From: Bactericera cockerelli
Taxonomy: Eukaryota; Arthropoda; Insecta; Hemiptera; Triozidae
Assembly: GCA_024516035.1 (NCBI GenBank)
Contig: CM044959.1
Span: 25,795,644-25,859,643 of the forward strand
Length of the DNA stretch: 64,000 bases
Reading direction: 5' to 3'
Below, piece after piece: positions 1 to 11,980 of the stretch. Numbering within the stretch: position 1 is the stretch's first letter; the number at the start of each line of letters is the position of its first letter. The notes beneath the pieces are model-generated. The model had not been told where the DNA came from. It saw nothing but the letters and a program-made list of their open reading frames with translations, and did not search any database. Position numbers and translations under genes: made by a program.

Positions 1-60
1 AAAATGCTTTGAGCATTAACCTCGTCTGGTGGTTACCTTCCACTAAGGAGTATTATTTTA
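1..60 (+). repeat. SINE family F, 3' tail fragment
   Basis: This is the tail of the same short retroposon seen complete at 5151..5340 and again at 49101..49205. The shared words are aatgcttt.gagcattaacctcg, ctggtggttaccttccacta and agtattat. The head must lie before the window start. It is non-coding. Confidence 0.6.
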
Positions 61-770
61 AGAACGAATTGTACATGAATAGGAGCTACAATGCTATTTC
101 CGCACCTTGTATATTCCAAGTTACAAAGATCCCCAAAGACATTGCGTACATCAATGCTAAATTGAGCTCAAATGTCTAATATGTCATGGATGTGACCTTT
201 TTATATAAATAGAACAAATAAATAACCGAGGGTTGAATTTTCTGCTTTTAAAAATAAACAGAAAGGACAGAGTGACATAAATTTTTAACTCTGTACCCAC
301 AGCAATCTGCCTTTGAGGTTTTTTGAATTTTGAATGGTAAAGTTCATATAATAGATATATATTGTAATACTTTATTACATTACTAAATTTATTACTACAT
401 ACTATACATTATTACTATACTAAATACTTTATTACATTACTAAATATTACAATAAGGAATAATTAAAATACCATTATATATAAGTACGCAAAATTATAGG
501 TAGTAGGTATGAAATAATTGAAAATGATATAGGAGATATCTACTTGTTAGAAGATCTACCTGTGACTTTTGACTTTTGGCAAACATGTGAATTTTGAAAT
601 GTACATACAGCTACATAATATGTAATTATTACTATGTATTTTTCCCATTCGATAGTTCTTCCAACCAATTGACGTATTTTGAAGTAGGTAGTTACGCACC
701 TGATCTCATTTTGATCTTCATCGTTTCACCGCTTTTCTCAACCCATAGAGAGCAGAAAGAAGACATCACA
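61..770. other. AT-rich intergenic DNA
   Basis: The stretch is AT-rich with short degenerate tandem words around 370..450 (attactaaat type). No exon, RNA gene or clear repeat boundary is visible. It lies just downstream of the last coding exon of the minus-strand secreted-protein gene and may hold its 3' untranslated region. Confidence 0.5.
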
Positions 771-876
771 CTACCGAGCGAAGAAGAGTATTGCCAGGTC
801 AATCCCTTCAATGAGTCCTAAAATTATAATCACTAGCGATTTTGCCACTTGTACCATGGATTGCAAGGAGTTCTGC
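771..876 (-). CDS. Secreted protein, exon 3 (hydrophobic C-terminus)
   Basis: A strong acceptor (CCACTTCCTCCTGCCAG) is followed by 106 nt that continue the frame from exon 2 and end at TAG. The 34 residues include SLVIIILGLIEGIDLAILFF, which could be a membrane or lipid-anchor segment. The exon is short, so the call depends on the match of phase and splice site. Confidence 0.4.
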
Positions 877-3800
877 CTGGCAGGAGGAAGTGGCAAGAAA
901 TTGTAAAGTCAACGCTCGGAATCAAGTTAGTAGGTATGGGATATGATGCAACAGGTAGGTTAGGTTTTTTTTTTATTATCTGATCTGGTTGCAGGGTTTT
1001 CATTGAAACCTTATAACAATTAACACTGCGACCTAATTAGATCTATTGTGACCAGTTGATTCTATTTGATTTTAACATCCTGATTGAGATAGATAGTCAG
1101 GATGGGGGTTTTACCCTCCATTCGCTAGGAATCGTACCAGCTACCCACATTAACCTCACCCAGCCTGGGTAGGGCCGGAAATGCCAGCCTCACGTGTTTG
1201 GAGGTAATAGAATTTTCTTCGAAAAGTCTGCTCCAATCGGGGATCGAACTCGGGATCTCTGCACTACGGGCAGTAGTCACAACCATTACGCCACGGAGGC
1301 TGGGAGGTTAGGTTAGTACCTACATAATTTTCGATTCTACTTATGTAACGTAACCTGTAGTCACTGTGGCAGAGCGAGTTAGCGCGCTAGGCATTGCACA
1401 CATGGTGACCTGGGTTCGATTCCCAGCGGGGGAGGATTTTTTCTGCTCTGTACTTGGATGTTCGGGGTCCACTCATACCTCGTGAGGAAAAATGAGTAGT
1501 TACTTGTATGAGTAACGACCAGTGGCGGCATTACCAGAGTAAAAAGAAATTAATGTAATAGAATAATTCGAAATGTAAAGGAGGCTCTTAGTAATGCTGC
1601 GCTACCCACAAAAATTGTGAAGAGGCCTTGTGCTTCACCACAAAGAAATTCGTACATACATGTAACGTAACCTAGAACCTAAACAATGATGAAGATTAAA
1701 ATAAATTCAGGTACATACCTATTACTTCCTGAGTAATTTATACGTTTAATTTATATTAGAGCTATATCAATTACCTACACCAAATTAAATATAATTATTA
1801 TTAGTAATCTATTTATAGAAAACGAATAAATGAAACTTTCATTTCGTGCATGTTACATTAGAGATCTATAGACACTTGTGTACTATGTAATTGGTTACCT
1901 AACTAGCCAACCTATAAAAAGACCTCTATAGCGAAATAGAAAAGGCTATATCTCAAATACAAGCTATTAAATTAAAAGTTTTAACGAAGTTGATTCACTC
2001 AAGGACTTACCTGGGATGGGTCAGTAATGGTGAGGACAAAGACCTTTTTCCCACAAATGATTCCTGTTCAGTGGGTTTATTTCTTCTGGTAATGCCGCCG
2101 TTGTTCCTCTTTGGTTGTCTATTTTCAGAGGCTCCCTCAGAGCCCAGATGTTTGAATCCATAGCTGCTGTGGTCATCGCATGCGGGCTTCAAGCCGTAGA
2201 CTGTAATACACATGGACTTCTGCTTCACTGTTTTAGTTGCCTGAAGGTGAGACAAGGAATAAGGAACCATTTAATGTCAACAAGATTTTTAGATATTTAT
2301 TCACAAAACTTTAGTTTGTCATTATATCTTGAGACAGTTGGGGAATAACCAGTTTTGGGGAGGCATATAAAAAAAGTACTTACTCTTCCTCTTAAAGCTC
2401 ATCTATATCAAGAGAGAAAAAAAAATGCGAATAAGTATTAAACTTTATATTTGTAAAGCACTAACTTCTTTTGTGACCTCTTTCTCAGAAAAATGCTGGT
2501 AAATTCTTCAGTCATTTCGAAAACATGAACTATTACTTAGTATTTAATTCTTCATCTCCGCTTTTCTATTTAGAATGTTTCCAATCTTTCTTCACCTACA
2601 ACCTACAAGTCAGACAATTTTGAGAAGAAAAAAGCTTTTTTAATTCAGCACAACCTTTTTGAGAATGATCCTGCGGTGGTGAATTAATTTTCTAAACAAT
2701 TTTTTCCATCTTTCTCAGGAGCGAGAAAAAAAACTAATTTTCTAATTATCATTTTAATTAAAACTTGTACAAACTTGTTTTCTTGATGCCTTTGAAGGAA
2801 GAAAGCAACGTCAGAAAACGTGTTCCAGCTTGTCTCACCCCTACCTTCAAGCTGTTTTAACAATTTTACTTTCTATAGCTTTCGTCGAATTACATTTAAA
2901 AGTTTAATAAACTGTATATTATTACTCCTCCATGCGAGCTCGTATCAAATGCACGCCTGACCACAAAGCATGTTAACTTAATACGGGAACGAAATATGAA
3001 ACAGCTTTTGACACATTTGACATGTGTGATATAAATGACGCTATGTGATACTCCCTGCCCTCGCAGTGATCATGGGAATGACAAATCTCAAACTGCAGGG
3101 TACGAAGAGCTACTGAATAGCATACAGAGATCCGACTGGGGGGGAGGAACCTCGGAAAATGATTTTACCAGGGTACAATATTAAATATTGCAATGTTCAA
3201 GGTAGAGCGCTTTTCCTGCATGTTTCATGTTGTATGTATAATAACCTTTTAAGAAAATTCAGCCGGAAAAACCGTCATGTGTCAAAAAAATCATGAACTT
3301 CAGTGCTATTATCAATACCACGTCGACGTAGGTAGAGGCATATTCTGCGACATCCCTAATAATATTAAAAATGCATGAAATAATTTTATTGGAAAAAATT
3401 GAATGTCTTACGAATCCAACGAACTATAAAAGTATAATAATACCTATGCATAATAATTATTGGTATAGTCTGTTTGTTGACACTCCTCATTGTCGATATT
3501 CCTTTAAAAAAATATTCCAACACTACTTCTGAATTTGTGGCGACATGCCACTGATCGCTACTCCTCCTGCTTGTACCTATGTGTTATTTCTGGATATAAA
3601 ACCAATCACTTATGAGTCAAAGGATGTTCCAATTCAAAACAATTGTAACAATTCCCAGTAATGAGATACCATCACCATGGCGAGTAAACATTAAGTAGCA
3701 ACTTAATATATGTATCTCTTTCTTTGTATAAGGCGTTCTTTACATGTCGACCGAGGTGTTTAATCCTAAATTGTTTATTGAACCTGTAGCTTACCTGGAC

Positions 3801-4286
3801 ATACACAGTTTTGACTCCAGAGTTGACAGCCACTTTCAAAGGTTTAGGTTTAGATTCTGACGTCCACAAAGCGTCTGGTTCAAATAAAGAGAGTTTGGGT
3901 AACACCGGGGTTTCTTCAAAGACGTCCAGCGGAACTTTGGCTCTGAGGTGTGAATCAGGCTCTAATCTATCACCGTCTGCGCTCTTCTTGTCTCCGCTGA
4001 CATTTCTTTCTGAACTTTCTATATCCTTAATACTTGACACCTCAGATGCTTCTAGGTTGATGTGTTCCATAGGCGATTCATCATCAGTCTTAGAGGAAAC
4101 AGGAATGGACTTGGCTTCATCGCTGAATACTCGTACAGATCCTTCAGTAATGTTTTTCTTAGCTGATTCCAAGGCTTCTCGGTTCTCTGAGCTGTTATGA
4201 GTCAGCATATAGTTTCCAACTCCAGGTAGAGTCAGAGAGAACGCTGAACATATCAGGAATGGTATGACGAGACCTGCTAGTTCCAT
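771..4286 (-). CDS. Secreted protein gene, three exons, 275 aa model
   Basis: I model one minus-strand gene from three phase-compatible exons: 4286..3795 (164 codons), 2240..2011 (76 codons plus 2 nt) and 876..771 (stop TAG at 773..771). Splice signals seen are TCCAG|GTAAGC, CCTTCAG|GCAACT, CCCAG|GTAAGT and TGCCAG|GCAGAA. The protein starts MELAGLVIPFLICSAFSLT, a clear signal peptide. A long acidic Ser/Glu/Asp/Lys-rich region follows (about residues 30 to 150), then KTVYVQ at the first junction, a C-x9-C pair (MC..LKPAC), a basic Arg/Lys-rich stretch and a hydrophobic last 20 residues (SLVIIILGLIEG). I do not recognise a named family. The TVY plus C-x9-C block recurs in the secreted gene at 45742..45980. 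The acceptor-like TTACTTCCAG before the ATG suggests a further 5' non-coding exon. The join rests on phase and splice sites, not transcript data. Confidence 0.5.
967..1304 (-). mobile_element. SINE family A, full copy with target duplication
   Basis: On the minus strand this has a tRNA-like head (A box tggcgtaatggttg, B box gagttcgatcccc), a body containing ggtgaggttaatgtgggtagctggt and ggagggtaaaaccccc, and a T-run on the plus strand at 965..973 that is its A tail. The flanks carry the direct repeat aggttaggtt (957..966 and 1305..1314). Other copies or parts are at 54217..54461, 52580..52700 and 6262..6415. Confidence 0.7.
1358..1652 (+). mobile_element. SINE family B copy
   Basis: The tRNA-like head (gtagtcactgtggcagagcg, B box gggttcgattccc) is followed by a body with tgtacttggatgttcggggt, ctcgtgaggaaaaatgagta and the tail gtgcttcaccacaaagaaat. 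About 295 bp long. Copies at 7657..7959, 35238..35537 and 38470..38735 define the family. It lies in intron 2 of the secreted-protein gene. Confidence 0.75.
2011..2240 (-). CDS. Secreted protein, exon 2 (C-x9-C and basic stretch)
   Basis: The acceptor CTTGTCTCACCTTCAG and donor CCCAG|GTAAGT bound a 230-nt open frame. It starts ATKTVKQKSMC and has a second Cys ten residues on (LKPAC), followed by a basic region with KR, RR and GKR sites that could be cleaved by proprotein convertases (inference). The entry phase 0 matches exon 1 and the exit phase is 2. Confidence 0.5.
3795..4286 (-). CDS. Secreted protein, exon 1 (signal peptide and acidic region)
   Basis: ATG at 4286..4284 opens a signal peptide, then an acidic low-complexity region with an Asn-glycosylation-like HNSSEN site. 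The exon ends at KTVYVQ on a consensus donor (CAG|GTAAGC), phase 0. An upstream in-frame extension to 4328 exists, but it would bury the signal peptide, so the 4286 start is preferred. Confidence 0.6.
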
Positions 4287-5150
4287 TGTGAAGTATTGGT
4301 GCGGATCTGGAAGTAATATTATAGACATAAAATATCATAGTTTTTCTTGTGTTTTCATTTTATAAAATTAAGTAGGTACCTATTATAAAAGATTATCAAT
4401 ATTTGTGTTGATCTCAGGAGTGATGTTAGTAGGAAAGTCTTTACAAAGAAAATGTATTTATCTCGCACTCTTAATTTCAATTAGTTTTTAGTAGCAACTC
4501 ATTACTTTGGAAATTGTGAGTTTTAAATGTTCAAAAAAAGTTCAACAACTTGATATTCCACCCATTAATAAACAAGCAATTAATCATTATTCTAGCTCAT
4601 TTCATACCCTCAACACAATTCACCAACTTTTTCATCCTCTCCTGTCTGTATCATAAGTTTTAACCTCTTTCAGAAATTATTCTCATTTTGAACTTGCACT
4701 TTCTTTCTTTGGATTTAGAAATGATTTTCCATTTTTAATTAAAAATATTAAGGTAAGTGCCTGGGTATTAAAACTTTTTACATTATCACACAGAGTTATA
4801 GATTGCACTGACCTACTAAAAGAGAGCGTAAAAAACATTCTTCAACTGAATGAAACTCCCTGGATAAGAAACTCACGTAACTTAAGTAAGAAGTTGAAAA
4901 GTCAAATGCGGTCAGTTACCTTACCTACATCAAAGGGAACATAATCCTGACCATCTATTTCTTCCGTTTGTGATGATCATGCTAATAAAGTTGGTAGGTA
5001 ATTGAAAATGACCATGTAAATATTTTTAAATAGGTAGTTTACTTTAATTAAAGATGTTTTTTCTGGAATCGTTTGTCAAAAAAAAAATTAAGCTTTGAAG
5101 TTTTAAAAAATCCTATAGCAAAGATATTAAATGTGGAAGGAGATGACCGT

Positions 5151-5340
5151 GCACTGGTAGTCAGGTAGTTAACGCGCTTGTCTGTTCATCCAGGTACCGT
5201 AGGGATCCTTTGGTTCGAATCCCACCGAGTGTATGAATTTTTCCTCATTACTTTCAGTTTGTTACCACATAATAATAGAAAATGCTTTGTACATTAACCT
5301 CGCCTGGTGGTTAACTTCCACTAAAGAGTGTTATTATAAT
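5151..5340 (+). mobile_element. SINE family F, complete copy
   Basis: The head gcactggtagtcaggtagtt looks tRNA-like with B box ggttcgaatccc. The body holds aaaatgctttgtacattaac, cctcgcctggtggttaactt and cactaaagagtgttattata. Related pieces are at 1..60, 11275..11356 (minus) and 49101..49205. Confidence 0.65.
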
Positions 5341-6261
5341 TATGAGGAATAACACAAGAAGAAAAGTTGGTTCAGGCATTTCGTGTCGAAGAGTATTAGG
5401 TATGCCCTTATGAACAGTACTTTAATATCATTAATAGTTCACTCACCCAATTATTCCAAGTCCAGATGAATTCTCTTGAAATTGATTTTAGCACTAGCCC
5501 GAGTAGACCCACACTTTAATAGCGGAAGCACATTTCAAACAAACTTTATAATGATTGCTCGGTTCAAAAATCGAATTTTGTTTCTATTTGGATATCCTTT
5601 TCCTAATTGAGTCCCTTGTTACTGAGTAAATAAAATACTACACGGCGAAATCATATTAATTAAAGTGGCGTGGAAAGGGAGCGGAGCAGGGCCGGTTTCA
5701 GGGTGTAACCTGAACTAAAGAAAGTACAGTGAGGGCTTTGATCCCTCTACACTGGTTGCTACCAGACCTGGGCTGGGATGAAAGTGAAAACTACCTCGGT
5801 GTTGATTGAGCTACAAATATAGGACCTGGTATTTCCCCCAAGAATGTTCTTCAAGGTAGCAACTCCAAATATAGGTTGGCTGTCAATTTTATACCCATTT
5901 GAAGCAATGACGGAAATAAAGATTCGATTTTATATCATACAGTCGAAAGGATAAGAGAACTGGATATAAGAGAAACGTAAATATAATAGAAAAAAATCTT
6001 GATAAAAAAACTTTATTTATCAATAACTCAATGATTGAATCAAATGAACTGACATTTGATAAAACCTAATACCCCTATCCTGTTACATTTTTGTAGATAA
6101 ATTGGTCTATAATTTATTCTATGTATATTAACTAAATCTTGGAATTTCGTTAAATTTGGTACATGGAAAACCCTGTAAAGTATAGAGACAACGTCGGCGT
6201 CAATGACACGTTGAAAAACTTAGTAAGCCATTGAAGTCCAGCAAATTTATATAGATTTGAA
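5341..6261. other. Intergenic DNA, no gene seen
   Basis: AT-rich with a somewhat GC-richer patch near 5670..5850 that may be a degraded repeat, but no second copy was spotted. No exon or RNA gene is supported. Confidence 0.4.
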
Positions 6262-6415
6262 CCCTAGTGATGCTGGCTATTCTCGTCCCACTCCAGCTAG
6301 GTGAGGTTGATAAATTTGAGTAGCTGGTTTGAAAGTTTCCAGCAAATGAATTGTAAACCCCCTTTGTGATATGACCATACAGTTTGAAGCGACGTTAAAC
6401 CCAAAAAAAATACAA
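6262..6415 (+). repeat. SINE body fragment related to family A
   Basis: The words ctaggtgaggttgataaatt, gagtagctggttt, tttccagcaaatgaa and gtaaacccccttt align with the body of family A. The fragment ends gcgacgttaaacccaaaaaa, a typical tail. No recognisable tRNA head is left. Confidence 0.5.
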
Positions 6416-6744
6416 AGGATATTGCCCTCCCCTACATCTAGTTCTCACTTATCCCCTGATATCACATTAAGAAGCTAGTAGAAAGAAATTAATTTTGAGT
6501 GGGTAACAGACTTGTTTTCAAAGGATAAAGCCATAGTCAATCCTATTCAAGAGTTTGAAAGATTATATTCTTAAATCTTCCCTGACGGTCCCTATAGGAC
6601 GGGACCGATGCGATGAGATGTTGAGTGATGACGTCAGTGGGTAACAGACCTATTTCTAATGGCTAGTGCTAGTGGGTTAAACCAGACAAGGAAAAACGCT
6701 TGCATACGAGTCTGCAACCATTGGGACATTTTCATGTTTTTTTT

Positions 6745-6822
6745 TTCGTTACATAATTTCGTTACATAATTTCGTCACATAATTTCGTTACATAATTTCG
6801 TCACATAATTTCGTTACATAAT
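6745..6822 (+). repeat. Six 13-bp tandem repeats
   Basis: The unit ttcgttacataat is repeated six times with T/C alternation at position 6 (T,T,C,T,C,T). It is bracketed by a 12-bp inverted repeat, gacattttcatg at 6725..6736 and catgaaaatgtc at 6847..6858. Function unknown. Confidence 0.85.
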
Positions 6823-7516
6823 TTTGGTTATGTGCCAGAGCAAAGACATGAAAATGTCAAAAACAAGTCACTGTAACTCTTAATTCAGGATAATTTAGAC
6901 AATAATATACAGGGTGTAACAGACTAAATGTAAAATCTCTTAAGAGGTGGTAGTATAGATCATTTCCAACCATTAATGTTCTATAACACTTTTGATTTAA
7001 CTCAGTGGTTCTCGAGATATTATTTTTTTGAATTATTTTTACAAGTCCCCTGCCGCTCGACAAAGAATGGCATCTAACTCCGTAAACACAGTAGATGAAG
7101 CAATAGATTTAACTTTTTCCATAAGATAACAATATTTCACTATTATTTAGACTAGATTTATTTTTAAAAAGTGCACACGTACTGAAAAAAATCGGCAGCA
7201 GCGGAAAATTTATCGCGAACATGAAATCCACCTGAAACTTCAGCCGCCATTTTCTCAAAATACTGCCCTCGTAAAGTATTGGTTTCATTTATGTAAAAAC
7301 TTGCTTGAAGTCTTATCTTTCAGAAAATATGACACACTTGATATAAAACTTTCATTTTTTATTGAAACCAAGAGAAATTAAACAAAAAGTCAGTCAGTAC
7401 TACTAACTGTACCTACTAGGCTACCATCCTACTTTTACCTAGGGAACTAATTTTTTTCTTCAATTTGACAAATTATGGTTGTCATTTACTTTCCAACGGC
7501 CCAAAAAGTTAGCCTC

Positions 7517-7637
7517 AGTCGATTCATTGATAAGGCTGCGGACTCTTAACTTGGAGGTCACTGGTTCGAGTCTCAAGTATGGCAAATATTTAGTAAGACG
7601 AGTTTGAGCTATTGTGACACCACGATCGTGATTAATA
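7517..7637 (+). mobile_element. SINE family E copy, straddling arm and loop
   Basis: A tRNA-like head (gattcattgataaggctgcg, B box ctggttcgagtctc) is followed by the family-E body gacgagtttgagctattgtg and gatcgtgattaat. The head is mirrored in the right arm (about 8250..8310), the body is not. Confidence 0.6.
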
Positions 7638-7656
7638 GACCTTAATATTTTAGTAT

Positions 7657-7959
7657 GTATGGATGGTTTTATTTGTGGTGAAGCACAAGGCCTCTTCACA
7701 TTTTTTGTGGGTAGCGCAGCATTACTAAGAGCCTCCTTTACTTTTCGAATTATTCTATTACATTAATTTCTTTTTACTCTGGTAATGCCGCCACTGGTCG
7801 TTACTCATACAAGTAACTACTCATTTTTCCTCACGAGGTATGAGTGGACCCCGAACATCCAAGTACAGAGCAGAAAAACTCCTGTCCCGCTGGGGATCGA
7901 ACCCAGGTCACCATGCGTGCAACGCCTAGCACCCTAACTCACTCTGCAACGGTGACTAC
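7657..7959 (-). mobile_element. SINE family B copy with 19-bp target duplication
   Basis: The full family-B body runs on the minus strand, with the head at the right end (gggatcgaacccaggtcacc on the plus strand). It is flanked by gaccttaatattttagtat at 7638..7656 and 7965..7983. This long direct repeat is the mark of LINE-driven retroposition. It sits in the loop of the 6910..8905 fold-back element. Confidence 0.85.
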
Positions 7960-8907
7960 TAATTGACCTTAATATTTTAGTATTCCATGTGTTTTATTAA
8001 AATTCGGTACCTACTAACATAATAATTTGTACCTCTATGTACCAACTTATGAATGTTCAGTATTTACTGTACCACCTTTACCTGTGGGTGTTAACTATGT
8101 AGGTACATTGTTATGTTTCGTTTCATTCAAACCATTTTATCATTGAGACCCTTTCCTCTTATGAACAAATGAACAATTACGATTAATATTGATTTCTGAA
8201 GCACCACAGCTAAAAGTATCATACATGGATAGTGGATACGTACATACTAATTTGCCACACTTGAGACTCGAACCAGTGACCTCCAAGTTAAGAGTCTACT
8301 GAGGCAAACTTTTGGGCCGTTGGAAAATAAATGGCAACCATAATTTGTCAAATTGAAGAAAAAAATTAGTTCCCTAGGTAAAAGCAGGATGGTAGCCTAG
8401 TAGGTACAGTTAGTAGTACTGACTGACTTTTTTTTTATTTCTCTTGGTTTCAATAAAAAATGAAAGTTTTATATCAAGTGTGTCATATTTTCTAAAAGAT
8501 AAGACTTCAAGCAAGTTTTTACATAAATGAAACCAATACTTTATGAGGGCAGTATCTTGAGAAAATGGCGGCTGAAGTTTCAGGTGGATTTCATGTTCGC
8601 GATAAATTTTCCGCTGCTGCCGATTTTTTTCAGTACGTGTGCACTTTTTAAAAATAAATCTAGTCTAAATAATAGTGAAATATTGTTATCTTATGGAAAA
8701 AGTTAAATCTATTGCTTCATCTGCTGTATTTACGGAGTTAGATGCCATTCTTTGTCGAGCGGCAGGGGACTTGTAAAAATAATTCAAAAAAATAATATCT
8801 CGAGAACCACTGAGTTAAATCAAAAGTGTTATAGAACATTAATGGTTGGAAATGATCTATACTACCACCCCTTAAGAGATTTTACATTTAGTCTGTTACA
8901 CCCTGTA

Positions 8908-11274
8908 GAATTAATATTAAAAGAATAACAAATTATAGGTAATAATGATAATGTATTTCGTAACTTTCTGTCAATGTGAAAGGTCTGAAATTTCTGAAAA
9001 CGTTTACAGTGGCAGCATGTAAATAATATGTATCATTCCTAGATTCTTTCGGAGGAAAGTAGTGGACTACATTATGGTGCTCTTAACATAAAGATTATTT
9101 CAAACAGTTGCCTAATTTTAACTTTCTAGGCTTCAATTTCGATACCTTCCTGGATAGCTATGAATGTGTAATACGCGAAATTAAGGTACAACATTATACA
9201 ATACCTACCTGGAAATTTATATGTTTATTTGCAATTTCGCATAATACTCGTACATATTTAGGTAGATATCTGTTATGAGAAGCAACATTTATAATAGGAT
9301 TTTGTATTTAGTATCATAATATTATTATTTCTACTAATATCTACGTTCATTCTATAAAAGTTATTAGAGTTGAACTCAAAATATGAAATAGGTACATACT
9401 GAAATTCAATCTATGTAGGTATTACCTACCTGCCTCATCCTACTTCCCAAGATGCATACATGTATATGAATATTGTTTTGTTCCGTATATTATTTTCGTA
9501 GATATGAGAAGAAAATGGTAAGTTATGTTGTTCTTTTTTTTTTATTTACTTGCAGAATTTATAGCACAGATAATTTCTTTAGGAATTGCCCATCACTCAT
9601 TTATATTAGGTAATTAAACTGGAGTATCCAGAAATTCTTTATCTAGTAAATACACGTCAAACTCACTGACCTCTTTCACCCTTGACAACTTTAAGCCCTA
9701 CCTCCCTTTTCTCTTATCTCTCCTCCTCTTCTGTCCCTACCTTCCTCTCACCCTTGGGGAGAGAAGTAAACAATTTTACCTCAGGCAGTTCCAAGTCCGA
9801 ACTTTGAGTAGATCTCATACTCCCGAAAACTTTGAGTCGATTCCTAGAGGAGAAAAATTCGAGTCCCTTGATGTCCTTCATAGCCTCTTCCATACCACAG
9901 AACTGTTGTGGTTATTGTTTTATTTGTTTTTTAGTTTTATTACCTTGAAACAAAGCAAGTCGTGGCTTTGAACAAACATAACGGAGCCCTAGATCACAGG
10001 GTAGCCCCGGTAACAAGCAGAATAATCTAACCAGCTGAATGTAAACGGCCTCAACGGAGTCCCGAAAATCGTCTATACCTAGTTTAAGGGACTAGTGTTT
10101 AGGTACAGGGTCCTTGTTGTGGCCGCCTAGTGGAGTTCAACATTTAGCTACCACGCGTACATCGGTCAACGGTGGACGTGTTTAGTGGAATAAAATTTGA
10201 CATTTTGACAACAACAAAATAGTTTCAACTGAACTTGCAAGTATCAGAGCAATTTGAATATCATTTTCTTTTTAAAATACATACTCGTACAGCTTACTCA
10301 ACTGAAGGCAGTTTACAGTTTTGTGTCTTACGCCCTAAATCTTAAAGACAATTTTTCAAAATCGTAGGATTCAAGAGCTCAATAAATTTATTTCATGACC
10401 AAAAGGGAAATGTTCAGATTTTTCGTATTTGACACAAAGAGAAAGTTTCCAATCCCTCCATGTCCACTTTCTCACGCCATGTTTCCTTACGCTCTCCTTC
10501 ATTTCTCTGCTTTCTTTTCCTGGAACCAGTGGCGGATGATTTTAGGGTGGTATGCAGAGTCCTCACTGTAGGGATGCCTCGGTCATTTGTACCTTCAGCT
10601 GATTTTGTTATGCAGACACGTTTGTTTGAAGCGCCTGTGCCCATGCGCATTCAGATGTCTCTTGAAAGAAGAGATTGAAATAATTGACAATGTCGAAGTT
10701 TTCCCTAAAGTAAGCTCGAGACCTCTGCATACCAGACTTAAAGTGCTCTCTGAACTGCTCATAAGCACTATCTGCACGCTCTCGCCGGCCGGAATTCTCA
10801 CTCGATTCCAAGAGTTTTCATGCTGAAAATGAAGTTTCTTCGCCCATGAACTGTAAATGGATGCAGAAATTTTGATTGAGGTCTTGAACAGATTGATGAT
10901 TAACTTTTCCTGGGGACTTCTCTGAAATTCATTGCATGAATTGGAATTTCACCAACCTGTATAATAATTGATTTAGAAAATTACAGTTGGAAAAGAAAGG
11001 AAACCACCGCACACCGTTGCAATAACTTCATGATTCTTATGATTATTTTTGTAGGCTTTTACTTACACTCTGGCTGCCTCATCTCCTTGTATGGGGAATT
11101 CTTTACACCTCGGCCGAGGTGTTTGATAATAATAGCAATAGACTCTAACCTTTCTATGCGAGGAGGACTAATAAACTTTTATTCCAGCAGATGTTTTGGT
11201 GCCATTACTATGATGTGGTCAAATTCTCAAATACCTACTAGGTACGTATATAGGTATCAGGAAAACTTCATGCA
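8908..11274. other. Intergenic DNA with one unresolved open patch
   Basis: Mostly AT-rich. The patch 10416..10811 is GC-richer and open in more than one frame. One minus frame contains EQFREHFKSGMQRSRAYFRE, but no start, splice-site pair or known family makes it a convincing gene. The region 9945..10170 may be an old retroposon fragment. Confidence 0.35.
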
Positions 11275-11356
11275 TTGGGTTAGATCGGAACTAAAGGATC
11301 CTCACGCCACCTGGATTACCAGACAAGCGCCTTAACCACTTGTCCACTAGAGCATT
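11275..11356 (-). repeat. SINE family F head fragment
   Basis: On the minus strand tctagtggacaagtggttaa and gcgcttgtctggtaatccag resemble the family-F head at 5151, with a degenerate B box. The body is absent. Confidence 0.5.
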
Positions 11357-11980
11357 ATCTCAAGAAAAGCCCGTAGGACAAATCCTGCGTAATCCGACTC
11401 TGTGATTTCTTCTTTGTTCAATAAGGAGGAAATATATTTCTTTTCGTCCAGCATCAGTTTTTATTAAAGTTGACCTTTTTAAGTAAATGAATTGCTGCGG
11501 GCCAGATCAATTCTGTCCGCTTCTCCAACTCTCTGCTCTCTGATTCTCAAGTTGTCCTGAGACGTTTGTGTCTCGCAGCCCCCCCAGCTCCCCCTGGTCA
11601 TCTCGAGTTTTGTTTGTTGAACAAGGGGAAAATATCAATTTTTTCCCTTGATTGCTTTCATATTCGTACTTTGTACTCTTTTTCTATGTATTATTTACGC
11701 AACGTACTGCAAGATGGTATACATAAATATGTATACCTGTATAATGTACTTATATTGCATGAAAGTATAGGCAATAATATATGCATAACTACATCTACAT
11801 ACTCGTATACATATTCACAAAATGCATTTTTTTCATAATTTTTGGGGAGTCTTTTATGAAATTTTCCATAATATGTACTTGGATCAATGTACAAGACATT
11901 TTCCGTGGGATTGTGTGTTGCAATTAGCCTCGGCCCTCGATTCGCTCTTATCTCAATACATTACTGATTACATAATTAAA
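11357..11980. other. AT-rich intergenic DNA
   Basis: No gene or repeat boundary is visible. Short open frames here have no start context, splice sites or protein-like composition. Confidence 0.4.

Larger units (their letters stand above)
6910..8905. mobile_element. Fold-back element with arms of about 670 bp
   Basis: The segment 6910..7587 reappears inverted at 8250..8905 with only scattered differences and one deletion of about 22 bp in the right arm. The outer ends are CAGGGTGTAACAG and CTGTTACACCCTG, each next to TA, which fits a TA-target Tc1/mariner-type or other fold-back transposon. The loop (7588..8249) holds a later SINE-B insertion. No transposase is encoded. The arms include a SINE-E head, so the inversion happened after that SINE landed. 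A transcript across it would form a long hairpin RNA (inference). Confidence 0.75.

Noticed and set aside
3811..4200. 129-aa plus-strand frame
   Set aside because: Antisense shadow of exon 1 of the secreted-protein gene.
6745..6822. CRISPR-like array
   Set aside because: Repeats are 13 bp, contiguous and without spacers, in a eukaryotic genome.
10414..10826. Overlapping frames on both strands, one with an FKRHLNAHGHRRF finger-like piece
   Set aside because: No start, splice pair, complete zinc finger or recognised family; the patch is merely GC-richer and short of stops.
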